Position numbers and translations under genes: made by a program. Positions 1 to 7,140 of a stretch of DNA of 31,068 bases are shown here, piece by piece. The notes below the pieces were generated by a model. The model was not told where the DNA came from and searched no databases. It saw only the letters and a program-made list of their open reading frames with translations. Position 1 is the first letter of the stretch. Every line of letters starts with the position of its first letter. Location of the stretch: NCBI GenBank assembly GCA_035550595.1, contig DASZOV010000151.1, positions 1-31,068 on the forward strand, in the 5' to 3' direction. The DNA comes from CALFMR01 sp035550595. GTDB taxonomy: Bacteria; Acidobacteriota; Vicinamibacteria; Vicinamibacterales; SCN-69-37.

Positions 1-1
1 C

Positions 2-319
2 GCCATCCGCGTCGAGCACTGGGTCGTGGCCGAACGCCAGGGCCAGACGGCCGCGCGCAACATCCTCGGCCGGCGCCAGCGCTTCGACATGGTGCCGTTC
101 TTCTGGACCGAGCAGTACGACTTCACGCTCGCCTACATCGGCCACGCCGAACGCTGGGACGCCGTCGACCTCGACGGCCAACTCGACGCCGACGCGCAGG
201 ACTGCACGATTACGTGGCGCCACCAGGGCCGCAAACTCGCCGTCGCCGTCGTCCAGCGCGACCTCGTGGGGCTGGAAGCGGAGGCGGAAATGGAGAAATT
301 GATTCGAACTGGTGCGTGA
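2..319 (+). CDS. FAD-dependent pyridine nucleotide-disulfide oxidoreductase, C-terminal part (5' end outside window)
   Basis: The reading frame is open from the first bases and ends at TGA 317-319, so only the last ~105 residues are present. It reads RVEHWVVAERQGQTAARNIL near the start, the conserved stretch at the end of the FAD domain in ferredoxin reductase and AIF-like NAD(P)H oxidoreductases. A C-terminal reductase domain follows, with the aromatic-rich PFFWTEQYDF segment. Family knowledge: such enzymes pass electrons from NAD(P)H through FAD to a ferredoxin, rubredoxin or oxygenase. The catalytic FAD and NAD domains lie upstream, so the partner and substrate cannot be read here. The GTG at 26 is internal and is not the start. 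Confidence 0.85.
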   Translation, partial: AIRVEHWVVAERQGQTAARNILGRRQRFDMVPFFWTEQYDFTLAYIGHAERWDAVDLDGQLDADAQDCTITWRHQGRKLAVAVVQRDLVGLEAEAEMEKLIRTGA

Positions 320-335
320 TTGATGCCGGCTCGAC

Positions 336-446
336 AACTTCGAACTTCGAACTATGAACTTCGAACGGACGTGGCGCCTTCGGCGCGTCTCCTGACTTGG
401 TTCATATCCGCCGTGTCCGAGTTTCGAAGTTCAAAGTTCAAAGTTT
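336..446. repeat. TTCGAA-type intergenic repeat, copy E, with inverted ends and a GC hairpin
   Basis: The left arm 336-366 is a tandem of CTTCGAA-like units. A GGCGCC-TTC-GGCGC hairpin follows (stem 374-378 with 382-386). The right arm 421-446 is made of GTTCAAAGTT units that are the inverted counterpart of the left arm. The left arm plus hairpin recur almost unchanged, in reverse orientation, at 7031-7087 (copy D). Translations across it give meaningless peptides such as LRTSNYELRT. It fills nearly the whole gap between two plus-strand genes. Confidence 0.8.
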
Positions 447-461
447 CCCAAAGGGAATACC

Positions 462-716
462 ATGCCCAAATCCCCCACCCCGCAGCACATCCTGGATCTC
501 GCCAAGCGCGGAGCCGAGGCGCGGTTTCAGGAGCTGACGCAGGAACTGAAGTTGCTCGTCGATCTCTTTCCGCACCTGCGCGATGCGGTCGATGAAGACG
601 AGCTGCCGGTGTCGTTCATCATCCAGCGCGACGCGGCGAGCCCGGCGCCAACGCGTGGCCGCAGGCGCGCGGCGCGGCCCGCACGCGCGCCACGCAAACC
701 GGCGTCATCGAAGTAG
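462..716 (+). CDS. Small hypothetical protein with a basic Ala/Arg/Pro tail
   Basis: This encodes 84 residues starting at ATG 462, with an AAGGGA ribosome-binding site ~6 nt upstream, just beyond repeat copy E. The N-terminal ~60 residues are amphipathic and probably helical, with a VDLFPHLRDAVDEDELPVSF core. The last ~25 residues are Arg, Ala, Pro and Lys repeats, like the unstructured tails of nucleic-acid-binding proteins. I do not recognise a named family, although similar short proteins with a LFPHLRD...DELPVSF core and a basic tail seem familiar from acidobacterial genomes (recollection, not checked). Clean start, ribosome-binding site and a non-random core support a real gene. DNA or RNA binding is only inferred from the tail. 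Confidence 0.65.
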   Translation: MPKSPTPQHILDLAKRGAEARFQELTQELKLLVDLFPHLRDAVDEDELPVSFIIQRDAASPAPTRGRRRAARPARAPRKPASSK

Positions 717-718
717 CC

Positions 719-2467
719 TCACACCATCTCTCTGACCCGATCGCGGGCCAGCGTGCGTGCAATGGCGCCGCGCGCGGGCGTGCCTTTCAGGAACGCCTCT
801 GCCATGTGCGCGGCTTGCGTTGCCGTCACGTGCGGCGGAAGCGGCGGCTCGAGCGGATCGACGACGGCCTCGACGAGCGCCGGTCCGGAAGTCGCGAACG
901 CGTCGTCGAGCGCGCGCTCGTACGCCTCGGGCGTCGTCGCGCTCAGACCGACGGCTCCGCACGCGCGCGCCACGGCTGCGAAATCAATCGCCTGGAGCTC
1001 GCACCCGAATTCCGGATTGCCCAGAAACGCCATCTGCTCCCACTTGATCTGACCGAGCGTGTCGTTCTTGAGTACGACGACACGGACCGGCAGACGGTAT
1101 TTCACGCAGGTGGCGAGCTCCGCCATCAACATCGACAACGCGCCGTCGCCGACGAAGGCGACCGACTGACGCGATGGGTGCGCGATCTGCGCGGCAATCG
1201 CGTACGGCAGGCCGCACGCCATGCTCGCGAGCGTGCCCGAGACCGAGTGCATCTGACCACGTGTAGCTGGGACGTGCCGGGCCCACCAGGCGGTGACGGT
1301 CCCGCTGTCGCAGGACACGATGGCGTCGCGCGACAGCCGGCGTCCGAGCGCGGCGGCCACGAACTGCGGCTTCATCGGGCCGTCGCCGTCGGGCCGCGCC
1401 TGCGCGTCGAGCCGCTCGCGCCATTCACTCACGTGCTTCTGCGCGCGCTCGAGGAAGCTGCGATCCGCCTTGCGCACGAGACACGGCACGAGCGCGGCGA
1501 GCGTCATGCGGCAGTCGCCGATGATGGCGGCTTCGACCGGCAGACGAAGGCCGATGCGCGCGGGGTCGAGATCGATCTGCACGCAATGCGCCTGGCCGGG
1601 CTTGGGCAGGAACTCGATGTACGGAAACGACGACCCGGCGATGAGCAGTCCGTCGCACGACTGCAGCGCCTCATAGGACGGCTTGGTGCCGAGCAGGCCG
1701 AGGCCGCCGGTCGTGTAGGGACTGTCGTCGGGCACGGCCGCCTTGCCGAGGAGCGCTTTCACGATCGGCGCGCCGAGCTGATCGGCAACCGCTTCGAGCT
1801 CGTCGACGGCGCCCAGAGCGCCGCGTCCCGCGAGGATGACGACCTTGTGGCAGCCGTTCAGGATACGCGCGGCGGCGCGGACGTCCTCGTCGCGCGGCTC
1901 GATCGGAGATCGCGCGCGCACCGCGCTCGTGTGGTGTGCGACGTTACGCTTCGACCGATCCTCACCGACTTCGGCCGACTGCAGGTCGTGCGGAAAGTTG
2001 ATGTGCGCCACACCGCGCCGCGTGATGGCCGTGCGGCAGGCGAGCGACGCGACAGCGCTGACGTGGTCCGCGCTCATGATGCGCGTCGAGTAGCGGGCGA
2101 CGTCCTGGAAGACGCGATCGAGATCGACGTCCTGCTGCGAAAACGTGTCGATGAGGTCGTGGTAGGTGTGGCCCGTGATGGCGAGCACCGGCTGGCCGTC
2201 GAGCTTCGCGTCGTAGAGGCCGTTGAGCAGGTGCAGGCCGCCGGGTCCCGACGTCGCGAGACACACGCCGAGCTGTCCCGTGTACTTCGCGTAGGCGCAG
2301 GCCATGAACGCCGCGCTCTCTTCGTGGCGCACCTGGATGAACCGGATGCGATCCTGGCGCGTGCGAAGCGCTTCGATTACGCCGTTGATACCGTCGCCGG
2401 GCAGACCGAACACGACGTCGACGCCCCAGTCGATGAGCGTCTCCACGAGTACATCGCCACCGGTCAT
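719..2467 (-). CDS. Thiamine-diphosphate enzyme, pyruvate oxidase / pyruvate:quinone dehydrogenase type (PoxB-like)
   Basis: The 582-residue product has the three-domain plan of the acetolactate synthase/pyruvate oxidase family. The N-terminal ThDP domain has FGLPGDGINGV and the catalytic Glu in VRHEESAAFMA. The middle domain has AGRGALGA. The C-terminal ThDP domain has GDGALSMLMAEL followed ~26 residues later by KNDTLGQIKWEQ, the ThDP/Mg motif. Family knowledge: PoxB-type enzymes decarboxylate pyruvate to acetate and CO2, passing electrons to FAD and quinone or oxygen. The start is ATG 2467, preceded by GGGGGAGG at ideal spacing; the frame is open further upstream but that part is Arg-rich and does not resemble the family. 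It is apparently a single gene downstream of mscL. The exact substrate is not fixed by the sequence; a related 2-oxoacid decarboxylase remains possible. Confidence 0.85.
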   Translation of the reverse strand: MTGGDVLVETLIDWGVDVVFGLPGDGINGVIEALRTRQDRIRFIQVRHEESAAFMACAYAKYTGQLGVCLATSGPGGLHLLNGLYDAKLDGQPVLAITGHTYHDLIDTFSQQDVDLDRVFQDVARYSTRIMSADHVSAVASLACRTAITRRGVAHINFPHDLQSAEVGEDRSKRNVAHHTSAVRARSPIEPRDEDVRAAARILNGCHKVVILAGRGALGAVDELEAVADQLGAPIVKALLGKAAVPDDSPYTTGGLGLLGTKPSYEALQSCDGLLIAGSSFPYIEFLPKPGQAHCVQIDLDPARIGLRLPVEAAIIGDCRMTLAALVPCLVRKADRSFLERAQKHVSEWRERLDAQARPDGDGPMKPQFVAAALGRRLSRDAIVSCDSGTVTAWWARHVPATRGQMHSVSGTLASMACGLPYAIAAQIAHPSRQSVAFVGDGALSMLMAELATCVKYRLPVRVVVLKNDTLGQIKWEQMAFLGNPEFGCELQAIDFAAVARACGAVGLSATTPEAYERALDDAFATSGPALVEAVVDPLEPPLPPHVTATQAAHMAEAFLKGTPARGAIARTLARDRVREMV

Positions 2468-2624
2468 GTCCGCCTCCCCCGCCCGCGTGCGCGCACGTCC
2501 CCATCGGGCCCGGCGTGCGGCGTCGACCACTACGCTCACTGCAAGGGACATTCCCGCTGAACGGACGAACGGCGCGAATCGACCGCGGCAGCCGATGACC
2601 GACTCAGGGCATCGGGGTGCCACG

Positions 2625-2662
2625 CTCCGGCCGGCGACGCGCGCGTGGCGTGCCGGCCGGAG
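2625..2662. terminator. GC-rich stem-loop after mscL, possible terminator
   Basis: Perfect 11-bp arms, CTCCGGCCGGC at 2625-2635 and GCCGGCCGGAG at 2652-2662, flank a 16-nt GC-rich loop. It lies 37 bp past the mscL stop codon on the minus strand and ahead of the poxB-like gene. There is no T run, so it is not a canonical intrinsic terminator; a pause or a 3'-end-stabilising structure is equally possible. Confidence 0.45.
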
Positions 2663-2698
2663 ACGGGAATCGAAGGATTGCTCGGCGAGCGCGAACGG

Positions 2699-3130
2699 CT
2701 AGCGGCGCGCGAGGATGTCGCGGATTTCGGTCAGAAGCGTTTCTTCTTTCGTTGGCGCGGGCGGCGCGGCCGGCGCTTCGTCCTTCTTCTTCATGACCGT
2801 GTTCATCGCCTTGACGACCAGGAACAACGCGAACGCGACAATGATGAAGTTCACGATGGTATTGATGAACGTGCCATAGGCCAGCGTCACGGCGCCGGCG
2901 GCCTTGGCGGCCGCGAGCGACGCGTACGGCCCCGCCGCGGTCGCGCCCTCGCGCAGCAGGATGTACTTGTTCGAGAAGTCCACGCCGCCGGTAATCAGGC
3001 CGATCACCGGCATCAGCACGTCGCCCACGAAACTGCTGACGATGGCCCCGAACGCCACGCCGATGACGATGCCCACAGCCATGTCGACCACGTTGCCGCG
3101 CATGGCGAATTCCTTGAATTCCTTGAACAT
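2699..3130 (-). CDS. mscL: Large-conductance mechanosensitive channel MscL
   Basis: The protein has 143 residues. The N-terminus MFKEFKEFAMRGNVVDMAVG is the MscL signature: an amphipathic S1 helix followed by TM1 (roughly residues 15-40). A periplasmic loop enriched in Ala and Gly follows, then TM2 (roughly 80-103) and a charged cytoplasmic C-terminal helix ending LLTEIRDILARR. The periplasmic loop contains a small insertion compared with short MscL proteins. Family knowledge: the homopentameric channel opens under membrane tension and releases solutes during hypo-osmotic shock. ATG 3130 is preceded by AAGGAG at good spacing. Nothing in the neighbourhood indicates special regulation. Confidence 0.97.
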   Translation of the reverse strand: MFKEFKEFAMRGNVVDMAVGIVIGVAFGAIVSSFVGDVLMPVIGLITGGVDFSNKYILLREGATAAGPYASLAAAKAAGAVTLAYGTFINTIVNFIIVAFALFLVVKAMNTVMKKKDEAPAAPPAPTKEETLLTEIRDILARR

Positions 3131-3185
3131 GTCTCGCTCCTTTGCCGGAGCCGATGGTGGCCGGCTCGCGCCCCATCATAAACGG

Positions 3186-3288
3186 TGGGGTCGGATCTTG
3201 AATTGACGTACGCTGGAACCCGCAGGTGCCAGACGGCCGGCCCGTCAACGACGGGCGACGTCGTACGGCAATTCAAGATCTGACCCCA
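3186..3288. repeat. REPIN-like palindromic element with GGGGTC(A/G)GATCTTGAATTG ends
   Basis: The left arm 3186-3212 and right arm 3262-3288 are inverted copies of TGGGGTC(G/A)GATCTTGAATTG plus a CGTACG-containing extension, with about three mismatches over 27 nt. The interior holds a perfect 7-bp hairpin, GCCCGTC-AAC-GACGGGC. Two inverted REP-like units around a short spacer is the REPIN architecture mobilised in trans by RAYT (IS200-like) transposases; no such transposase is in this window. The last base of the right arm is the A of the next gene's start codon. Confidence 0.7.
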
Positions 3289-4145
3289 TGGCTCGACACA
3301 TCCCTGCCGATCCCATCGGTTTCCGCCTCGCCCATGAGCTGACCGGGCTACTCGCCGGCATCGAATCCGACGGCGTCATCGTCCGCGTCGAGGTCGAACG
3401 CGTGGCACGGTGGCTCGAGGCCGCGGCGCCTTATCGCCAGGTGCGGCCGTTCGCCGAGATCGCGGCGCGTCTTCGGAGCGCGCTGGCCGACGGCATCCTC
3501 ACGCGCGAAGAGTGCGAGGACCTGCGCTTCGTCGCCTCGACGCTCACCAAGCTCAACCCGTACGTCGAGGCCGTGCGTGCGGGCGTGCAGGAGTTGATGG
3601 GACTCGTCGCCGGCATCGCCGCCGATCACGTCGTCCCGACCGTGGAACTGCACGCGCTGCAGGACTGGCTCGACGAGTGGTCGGAGCTGAAAGGCACCTG
3701 GCCCTATGACGAGTGCGAGGCAATTGCCGTCGACGTGCTCGCCGGCAGCCGTCATCCCGCGGGACGTGAGTACCTGATTCAACTCGCCTCCGAATTTCCG
3801 ATCGGCGGCGCCGACGACGACCGATCGCGTCCGCTGACGCTCGCTGGGATCTGCACGGTCGCACCCGCGATCGAGTTTCCCGGCCGGTTGTTCGTCTTCA
3901 CCGGCGACTCGATGAAGGCCCCGCGCGAGACGATGGAGTCGCACGTCCGCCGCCGCCAAGGCTTCACCGAACGCGGCGTCACGCGCGCCACTGACTACCT
4001 CGTCGTCTCTGACGGCGGCAACCCGCACTGGACGCTCGCCTGCTACGGCCGCAAGGTCGAAGAGGCGTACGAGCTGCGCTCTCAGGGCTTCCCCCTCGCC
4101 ATCGTCGCCGAATGCGATTTCTGGGACGCGGTTGAGAGAAGTTAG
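3288..4145 (+). CDS. BRCT-domain protein with two tandem helical modules
   Basis: The 285-residue product has a C-terminal BRCT domain (about residues 200-280): FPGRLFVFTGDS, RATDYLVVSDGGNPHW and ACYGRKVEEAYELRSQG, like the BRCT of NAD-dependent DNA ligases. The N-terminal half is an internal duplication. ELTGLLAGIESDGVI..VEVERVARWLE and ELMGLVAGIAADHVV..VELHALQDWLD share the pattern GLxxGIxxD..E..xLxxWL. Family knowledge: BRCT domains bind DNA ends or phosphopeptides, so a DNA-repair or scaffold role is inferred. No ligase or nuclease catalytic motif is present. The ATG at 3288 has no visible ribosome-binding site and its first base ends the upstream palindrome; the frame stays open through the element, so the true start is uncertain. 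The stop codon TAG 4143-4145 lies inside the downstream repeat A. Confidence 0.75.
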   Translation: MARHIPADPIGFRLAHELTGLLAGIESDGVIVRVEVERVARWLEAAAPYRQVRPFAEIAARLRSALADGILTREECEDLRFVASTLTKLNPYVEAVRAGVQELMGLVAGIAADHVVPTVELHALQDWLDEWSELKGTWPYDECEAIAVDVLAGSRHPAGREYLIQLASEFPIGGADDDRSRPLTLAGICTVAPAIEFPGRLFVFTGDSMKAPRETMESHVRRRQGFTERGVTRATDYLVVSDGGNPHWTLACYGRKVEEAYELRSQGFPLAIVAECDFWDAVERS

Positions 4146-4316
4146 AAGTTCGAAGCCAGAAGCCAGAAGTAAATAAAGATGACAGCGCAAGCCCCCGAGC
4201 GTAGCGAGGGTGGCGAAGCGCATCAAGAAAAGTCCGCGAAGCCCGCGACAGAGGAGCGGCGCTGAGCGGGCGAGCGGGGGTGGGGCCCCGCGAGCGATTG
4301 AAAAAAGATGACACCG
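4141..4316 (+). repeat. Mosaic intergenic repeat, copy A (all three modules)
   Basis: Module 1 (GTTAGAAGTTCGAAGCCAGA and a second CCAGAAG unit, ending near 4170) leads to AAAGATGACA. Module 2 (CCCCCGAGCGTAGCGAGGG) covers about 4191-4220. Module 3 (AAGTCCGCGAAGCCCGCGAC then GGAGCGGCGCTGAGCGGGC) runs from about 4227 and ends in the hairpin GCGGGG-GTGGGG-CCCCGC at 4274-4291. A second AAAGATGACACCGCG closes it. Copy B (5812-5933) is the same element, shorter, in inverse orientation. Copy C (29757-29834) carries module 3 only. It supplies the stop codon of the BRCT gene. Confidence 0.85.
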
Positions 4317-4368
4317 CGATTGCCTCACGCGAAGACGCGCAAGCACACACAACCAGGACGCAGATCAC

Positions 4369-5805
4369 ATGATCAAACCCGCCCAGCTCCTGCTCCTCGT
4401 TGCCGCCACTCTGGCGATCGCCATGCCCGCGTCAGCGCAGTCGACGGCCGCGTCCGCGGCGGGGACTTGGGCGGGACACATCTCGTTGCCGCCGGGGCCG
4501 CTCGCGATCTCGGTCGTGCTCGCGCGTGACGAGGCCGGCGTGTGGAGCGGGACGATCGACATTCCCGCGCAGCGCGCACACGGGCTGAAGCTGACGGGCG
4601 TGGTCGTCAGCGATCCGTCCGTGACCTTCGAAATCGCCAACGTCGGCGGACAGCCGACGTTCACGGGCACGCGCACGGGTGACCGGATTTCCGGCACGTT
4701 CTCGCAGAACGGCGGGACGTTCCGCTTCGAGCTCGGACGCGGAGCCGACGCCTCAGCCGTGGCAGCGCCGCCGCGCACACCGCGTCCCCAGGAGCCGAAG
4801 CCGCCGCTGCCCTACACGGCCGAGGACGTGACGTATCGCAATGACGCGGCCGGCGTGCGACTCGCGGGCACGCTGACGCGGCCGTCGACCGGCGGTCCGT
4901 TTCCCGCTGTCGTGCTCATCACGGGATCGGGCGCGGAAGATCGCGACGAGACCGTCTTCAATCACAAGCCGTTTCTCGTCCTCGCCGACGCCCTCACGCG
5001 CCGCGGCATCGCCGTGCTGCGCAGCGACGACCGTGGGGTCGGCGGATCAGATCGCGGTCCGGCCGGAGCGACGTCGAAGGATTTCGCGGGAGATGTGGCC
5101 GCCGGGGTCGCCTATCTCGAGACGCGTCCGGATATCGATCGCCGCCATATCGGCCTCATCGGCCACAGCGAGGGCGGCCTGATTGCGCCGATGGTCGCCG
5201 CCTCGTCGCCCGACGTCGCGTTCATCGTCCTGATGGCCGGGCCAGGCGTGCCGGGCGACCAGACAATGTATCTACAGGCCGCGGCGCTTGCACGCGCGCA
5301 AGGCGCGAGCGAGGCGCTGATCGCGTGGGATCGTTCCGTCCGTCAGCGCATCTATGACGAAGTGAAATCGGAAACCGACGGGAAACCGAATGCCGCGGCG
5401 CGTCAGGCGTTACTCGTTGACGTCCCGACGCTGCCAGGCGTCATGTCTGAAGCGGCCGCGCGCCAGGCGACCGCCACGATCCTGGCGGGCGCCTCGACGC
5501 CGTGGTTCCGCTTCATGCTCGCCTACGATCCGCGCCCGACGCTCGAACGCGTGCGCTGTCCGGTACTGGCGATCAACGGCGAACGCGACACGCAGGTCAT
5601 CGCGCACGAGAACCTCGACGCCATCCGCTCAGCACTCGAAGCCGGCGGCAACCGCGACGTCACGATCAAAGCGCTGCCCGGCCTGAATCACCTGTTCCAG
5701 ACGAGCACGACTGGCCGTCCGGATGAGTACGAATCCATCGACGAGACGATCGCGCCAGCCGTGCTCAATCTCATCGGCGACTGGATTGTGCGGCGGGTCC
5801 AGTAG
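4369..5805 (+). CDS. Secreted alpha/beta hydrolase with an N-terminal beta domain
   Basis: The product has 478 residues. Residues 1-24 form a Sec signal peptide (LLLLVAATLAIAMPASAQ). Residues ~30-125 form a beta-rich domain of the kind placed ahead of some acidobacterial hydrolases, then a Pro-rich linker and an alpha/beta hydrolase domain. The nucleophile elbow is GHSEGG (Ser267), with likely partners Asp407 (NGERDTQV) and His441 (GLNHLF). The oxyanion region has VLITGSGAEDRDE. Family knowledge: these S33/esterase-like enzymes cleave esters or small peptides; the substrate is unknown. ATG 4369 has a weak AGGA ~11 nt upstream. The gene stands alone and is flanked by inverted copies A and B of the mosaic repeat. 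Confidence 0.87.
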   Translation: MIKPAQLLLLVAATLAIAMPASAQSTAASAAGTWAGHISLPPGPLAISVVLARDEAGVWSGTIDIPAQRAHGLKLTGVVVSDPSVTFEIANVGGQPTFTGTRTGDRISGTFSQNGGTFRFELGRGADASAVAAPPRTPRPQEPKPPLPYTAEDVTYRNDAAGVRLAGTLTRPSTGGPFPAVVLITGSGAEDRDETVFNHKPFLVLADALTRRGIAVLRSDDRGVGGSDRGPAGATSKDFAGDVAAGVAYLETRPDIDRRHIGLIGHSEGGLIAPMVAASSPDVAFIVLMAGPGVPGDQTMYLQAAALARAQGASEALIAWDRSVRQRIYDEVKSETDGKPNAAARQALLVDVPTLPGVMSEAAARQATATILAGASTPWFRFMLAYDPRPTLERVRCPVLAINGERDTQVIAHENLDAIRSALEAGGNRDVTIKALPGLNHLFQTSTTGRPDEYESIDETIAPAVLNLIGDWIVRRVQ

Positions 5806-5811
5806 CGACGA

Positions 5812-5933
5812 GTCATCTTTTTTGCAGTGCGTTGGGGCCCCACCCCCAACGCTACGGCGCTTCGCCGCCCTCCCTACGCTCGGGGGCTCGCGGTGTCATC
5901 TTTCTTTAACTTCTGGCTTCCAACTTCTAACTT
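5812..5933 (-). repeat. Mosaic intergenic repeat, copy B (inverse orientation to A)
   Basis: Read on the minus strand it gives GTTAGAAGTTGGAAGCCAGA, AAAGAAAGATGACACCGCGA, then CCCCCGAGCGTAGGGAGGG, the hairpin GCGTTGGGG-GTGGGG-CCCCAACGC (plus-strand 5829-5852) and AAAAAAGATGACTCG. It matches copy A except that most of the GTCCGCGAAGCC block is missing. It starts 6 bp after the hydrolase stop codon and ends 10 bp before the stop of the convergent gene, so it fills the convergent intergenic space and could form a bidirectional 3'-end structure. Confidence 0.85.
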
Positions 5934-5943
5934 GATCCACCGG

Positions 5944-6915
5944 TCAGGCGAGCGCTTTCTGCACCTGCTCCCGGATCTTCTCGAGCCCCGTCTTCAGGTT
6001 CTCGTCGGCGCTCTTCTGCCAGTAGTCGCGATTGAAGAGCTCGAGCGAGAGCACGCCGCGGAAGCCGTTGTCGCGGAGCGCGCGCACGATCGTCCCGTAC
6101 GGCGCGAGGCCGTCGCCCGGATAGACGCGCTGGCCGTCGGTGATCTTCTTCGGATCGGGCGCCTGCGGATAGTCGTTGACGTGCAGCACATGCAGCGCGC
6201 CGCCGTTGATCTGGTCAAGACTCTCGAACGCCGTGCCGGCGCGATACAGGTGGATGACGTCGAGCAGCAGGCTCGCATCCGCGCGGCCCGTCTGAATCGA
6301 CACGTACGCGCCGTGTGACAGCGGCCCGAGCACGGGATGGCTGCTCCACAACTCGCAGAGCGGCGTCACGCCCATCGTCTGGCCCAGCTCGAGCGCCGCG
6401 CGGTAGTAGGCGGCGGCGTTGTCCAGGCTCACCGGCGCTGTTGCGGCGCCGCGGCCGCCTCCAGGTGGCGTTGCGATGCGCGTGCCGCCGATCTGCGCCA
6501 CCTTGTCCATGTCGACCTTGATCTTCTCCATCCCCGCCGCGCGCGTCGTCTCGTCGTCAGACAGCCACGAGTTGAACGCGATCGCGTTCTCGACGACGAG
6601 GCCGGCGTCGGCGATGCGCTTGCCGAGGTCCTTCAGCGAGCCGCCCTTGGCCGTGTACGCGTCGAGTTCGGTAATCCACGGCTCGATGCCGTCGTAGCCG
6701 GCCTTCGCGATGGCTTCGACTTCCGCGACGATGTCGAGGTTGTTGCCGCGAATCGTGCTCGTGTTCAGGCAATAGCCGAACGGCTCGTCGGCGGGACGCT
6801 GCTTGCGCGGCGCCGCCGCGCGCTGCGCCTCCATCTCGGCCGGCGCACCAGCCACGACCGCCGCGCCAATCGCGGCCACGGCACCACCCAGGACTTGTCT
6901 GCGGGAAAACTCCAT
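5944..6915 (-). CDS. Tat-exported sugar phosphate isomerase/epimerase-like TIM-barrel protein
   Basis: The 323-residue product starts with a twin-arginine signal (MEFSRRQVLGG followed by a hydrophobic Ala/Gly/Val stretch), which predicts export of a folded protein. The rest is an AP-endonuclease-2/xylose-isomerase-like barrel. It begins FGYCLNTSTIRG, with AGYDGIEPWI. Likely metal residues are Glu in PLCELWS, Asp and His in LLLDVIHLYRAG, His in LHVND and Glu in LSLELFN. Family knowledge: members isomerise or epimerise sugars or inosose-like compounds; the substrate is unknown. The start is ATG 6915, 9 nt after AGGAGG; the in-frame TTG at 6924 directly abuts that site and is unlikely. It converges with the hydrolase across repeat B. 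Confidence 0.85.
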   Translation of the reverse strand: MEFSRRQVLGGAVAAIGAAVVAGAPAEMEAQRAAAPRKQRPADEPFGYCLNTSTIRGNNLDIVAEVEAIAKAGYDGIEPWITELDAYTAKGGSLKDLGKRIADAGLVVENAIAFNSWLSDDETTRAAGMEKIKVDMDKVAQIGGTRIATPPGGGRGAATAPVSLDNAAAYYRAALELGQTMGVTPLCELWSSHPVLGPLSHGAYVSIQTGRADASLLLDVIHLYRAGTAFESLDQINGGALHVLHVNDYPQAPDPKKITDGQRVYPGDGLAPYGTIVRALRDNGFRGVLSLELFNRDYWQKSADENLKTGLEKIREQVQKALA

Positions 6916-7030
6916 GAACGTCAACCTCCTCGACCTCCAGAAGATTCTGATAAAGCCGAGGCGGTTGCAAGCCCCAGACGTGGGCGAGCACGAGGCGTGA
7001 CAGGCCGACCGGCTGCGGTGACGAAAGACC

Positions 7031-7133
7031 GCGCCGAAGGCGCCTCATTCGTTCGAAGTTCACGGTTCGAAGTTCGAAGTTTGAAACGTGCTTTAATTTT
7101 CAAACTTCTGGCTTCTGGCTTCCTACTTCTAAC
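7031..7133 (-). repeat. TTCGAA-type repeat plus CCAGAAG module, copy D
   Basis: On the minus strand this reads GTTAGAAGTAGGAAGCCAGA with a second CCAGAAG unit (7101-7133), a short A/T-rich joint, then the CTTCGAA tandem (7051-7087) and a GCGCC-TTC-GGCGC hairpin (7031-7043). The CCAGAAG part is the module found at the outer ends of copies A and B; the CTTCGAA part is the left half of copy E. Copy D therefore links the two repeat types. It ends 7 bp before the VIT-family start codon. Confidence 0.8.
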
Positions 7134-7140
7134 TTTTCTT

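Noticed and set aside
336..446. Possible CRISPR array in the TTCGAA tandem tract
   Set aside because: Units are ~9-13 nt without unique spacers, the halves are inverted, and no cas gene is present.
806..2560. A 584-codon plus-strand frame across the PoxB-like gene
   Set aside because: Antisense shadow of a well-supported ThDP enzyme, with no recognisable motif of its own.
4141..5933. Integron attC-type cassette around the hydrolase
   Set aside because: No R/L box signatures or integrase; the repeats are inverted and carry the same modules as a lone copy elsewhere.
6916..6924. TTG start for the Tat-exported TIM-barrel gene
   Set aside because: It abuts the AGGAGG site with no spacing, whereas ATG 6915 has a 9-nt spacing and gives a normal twin-arginine signal.
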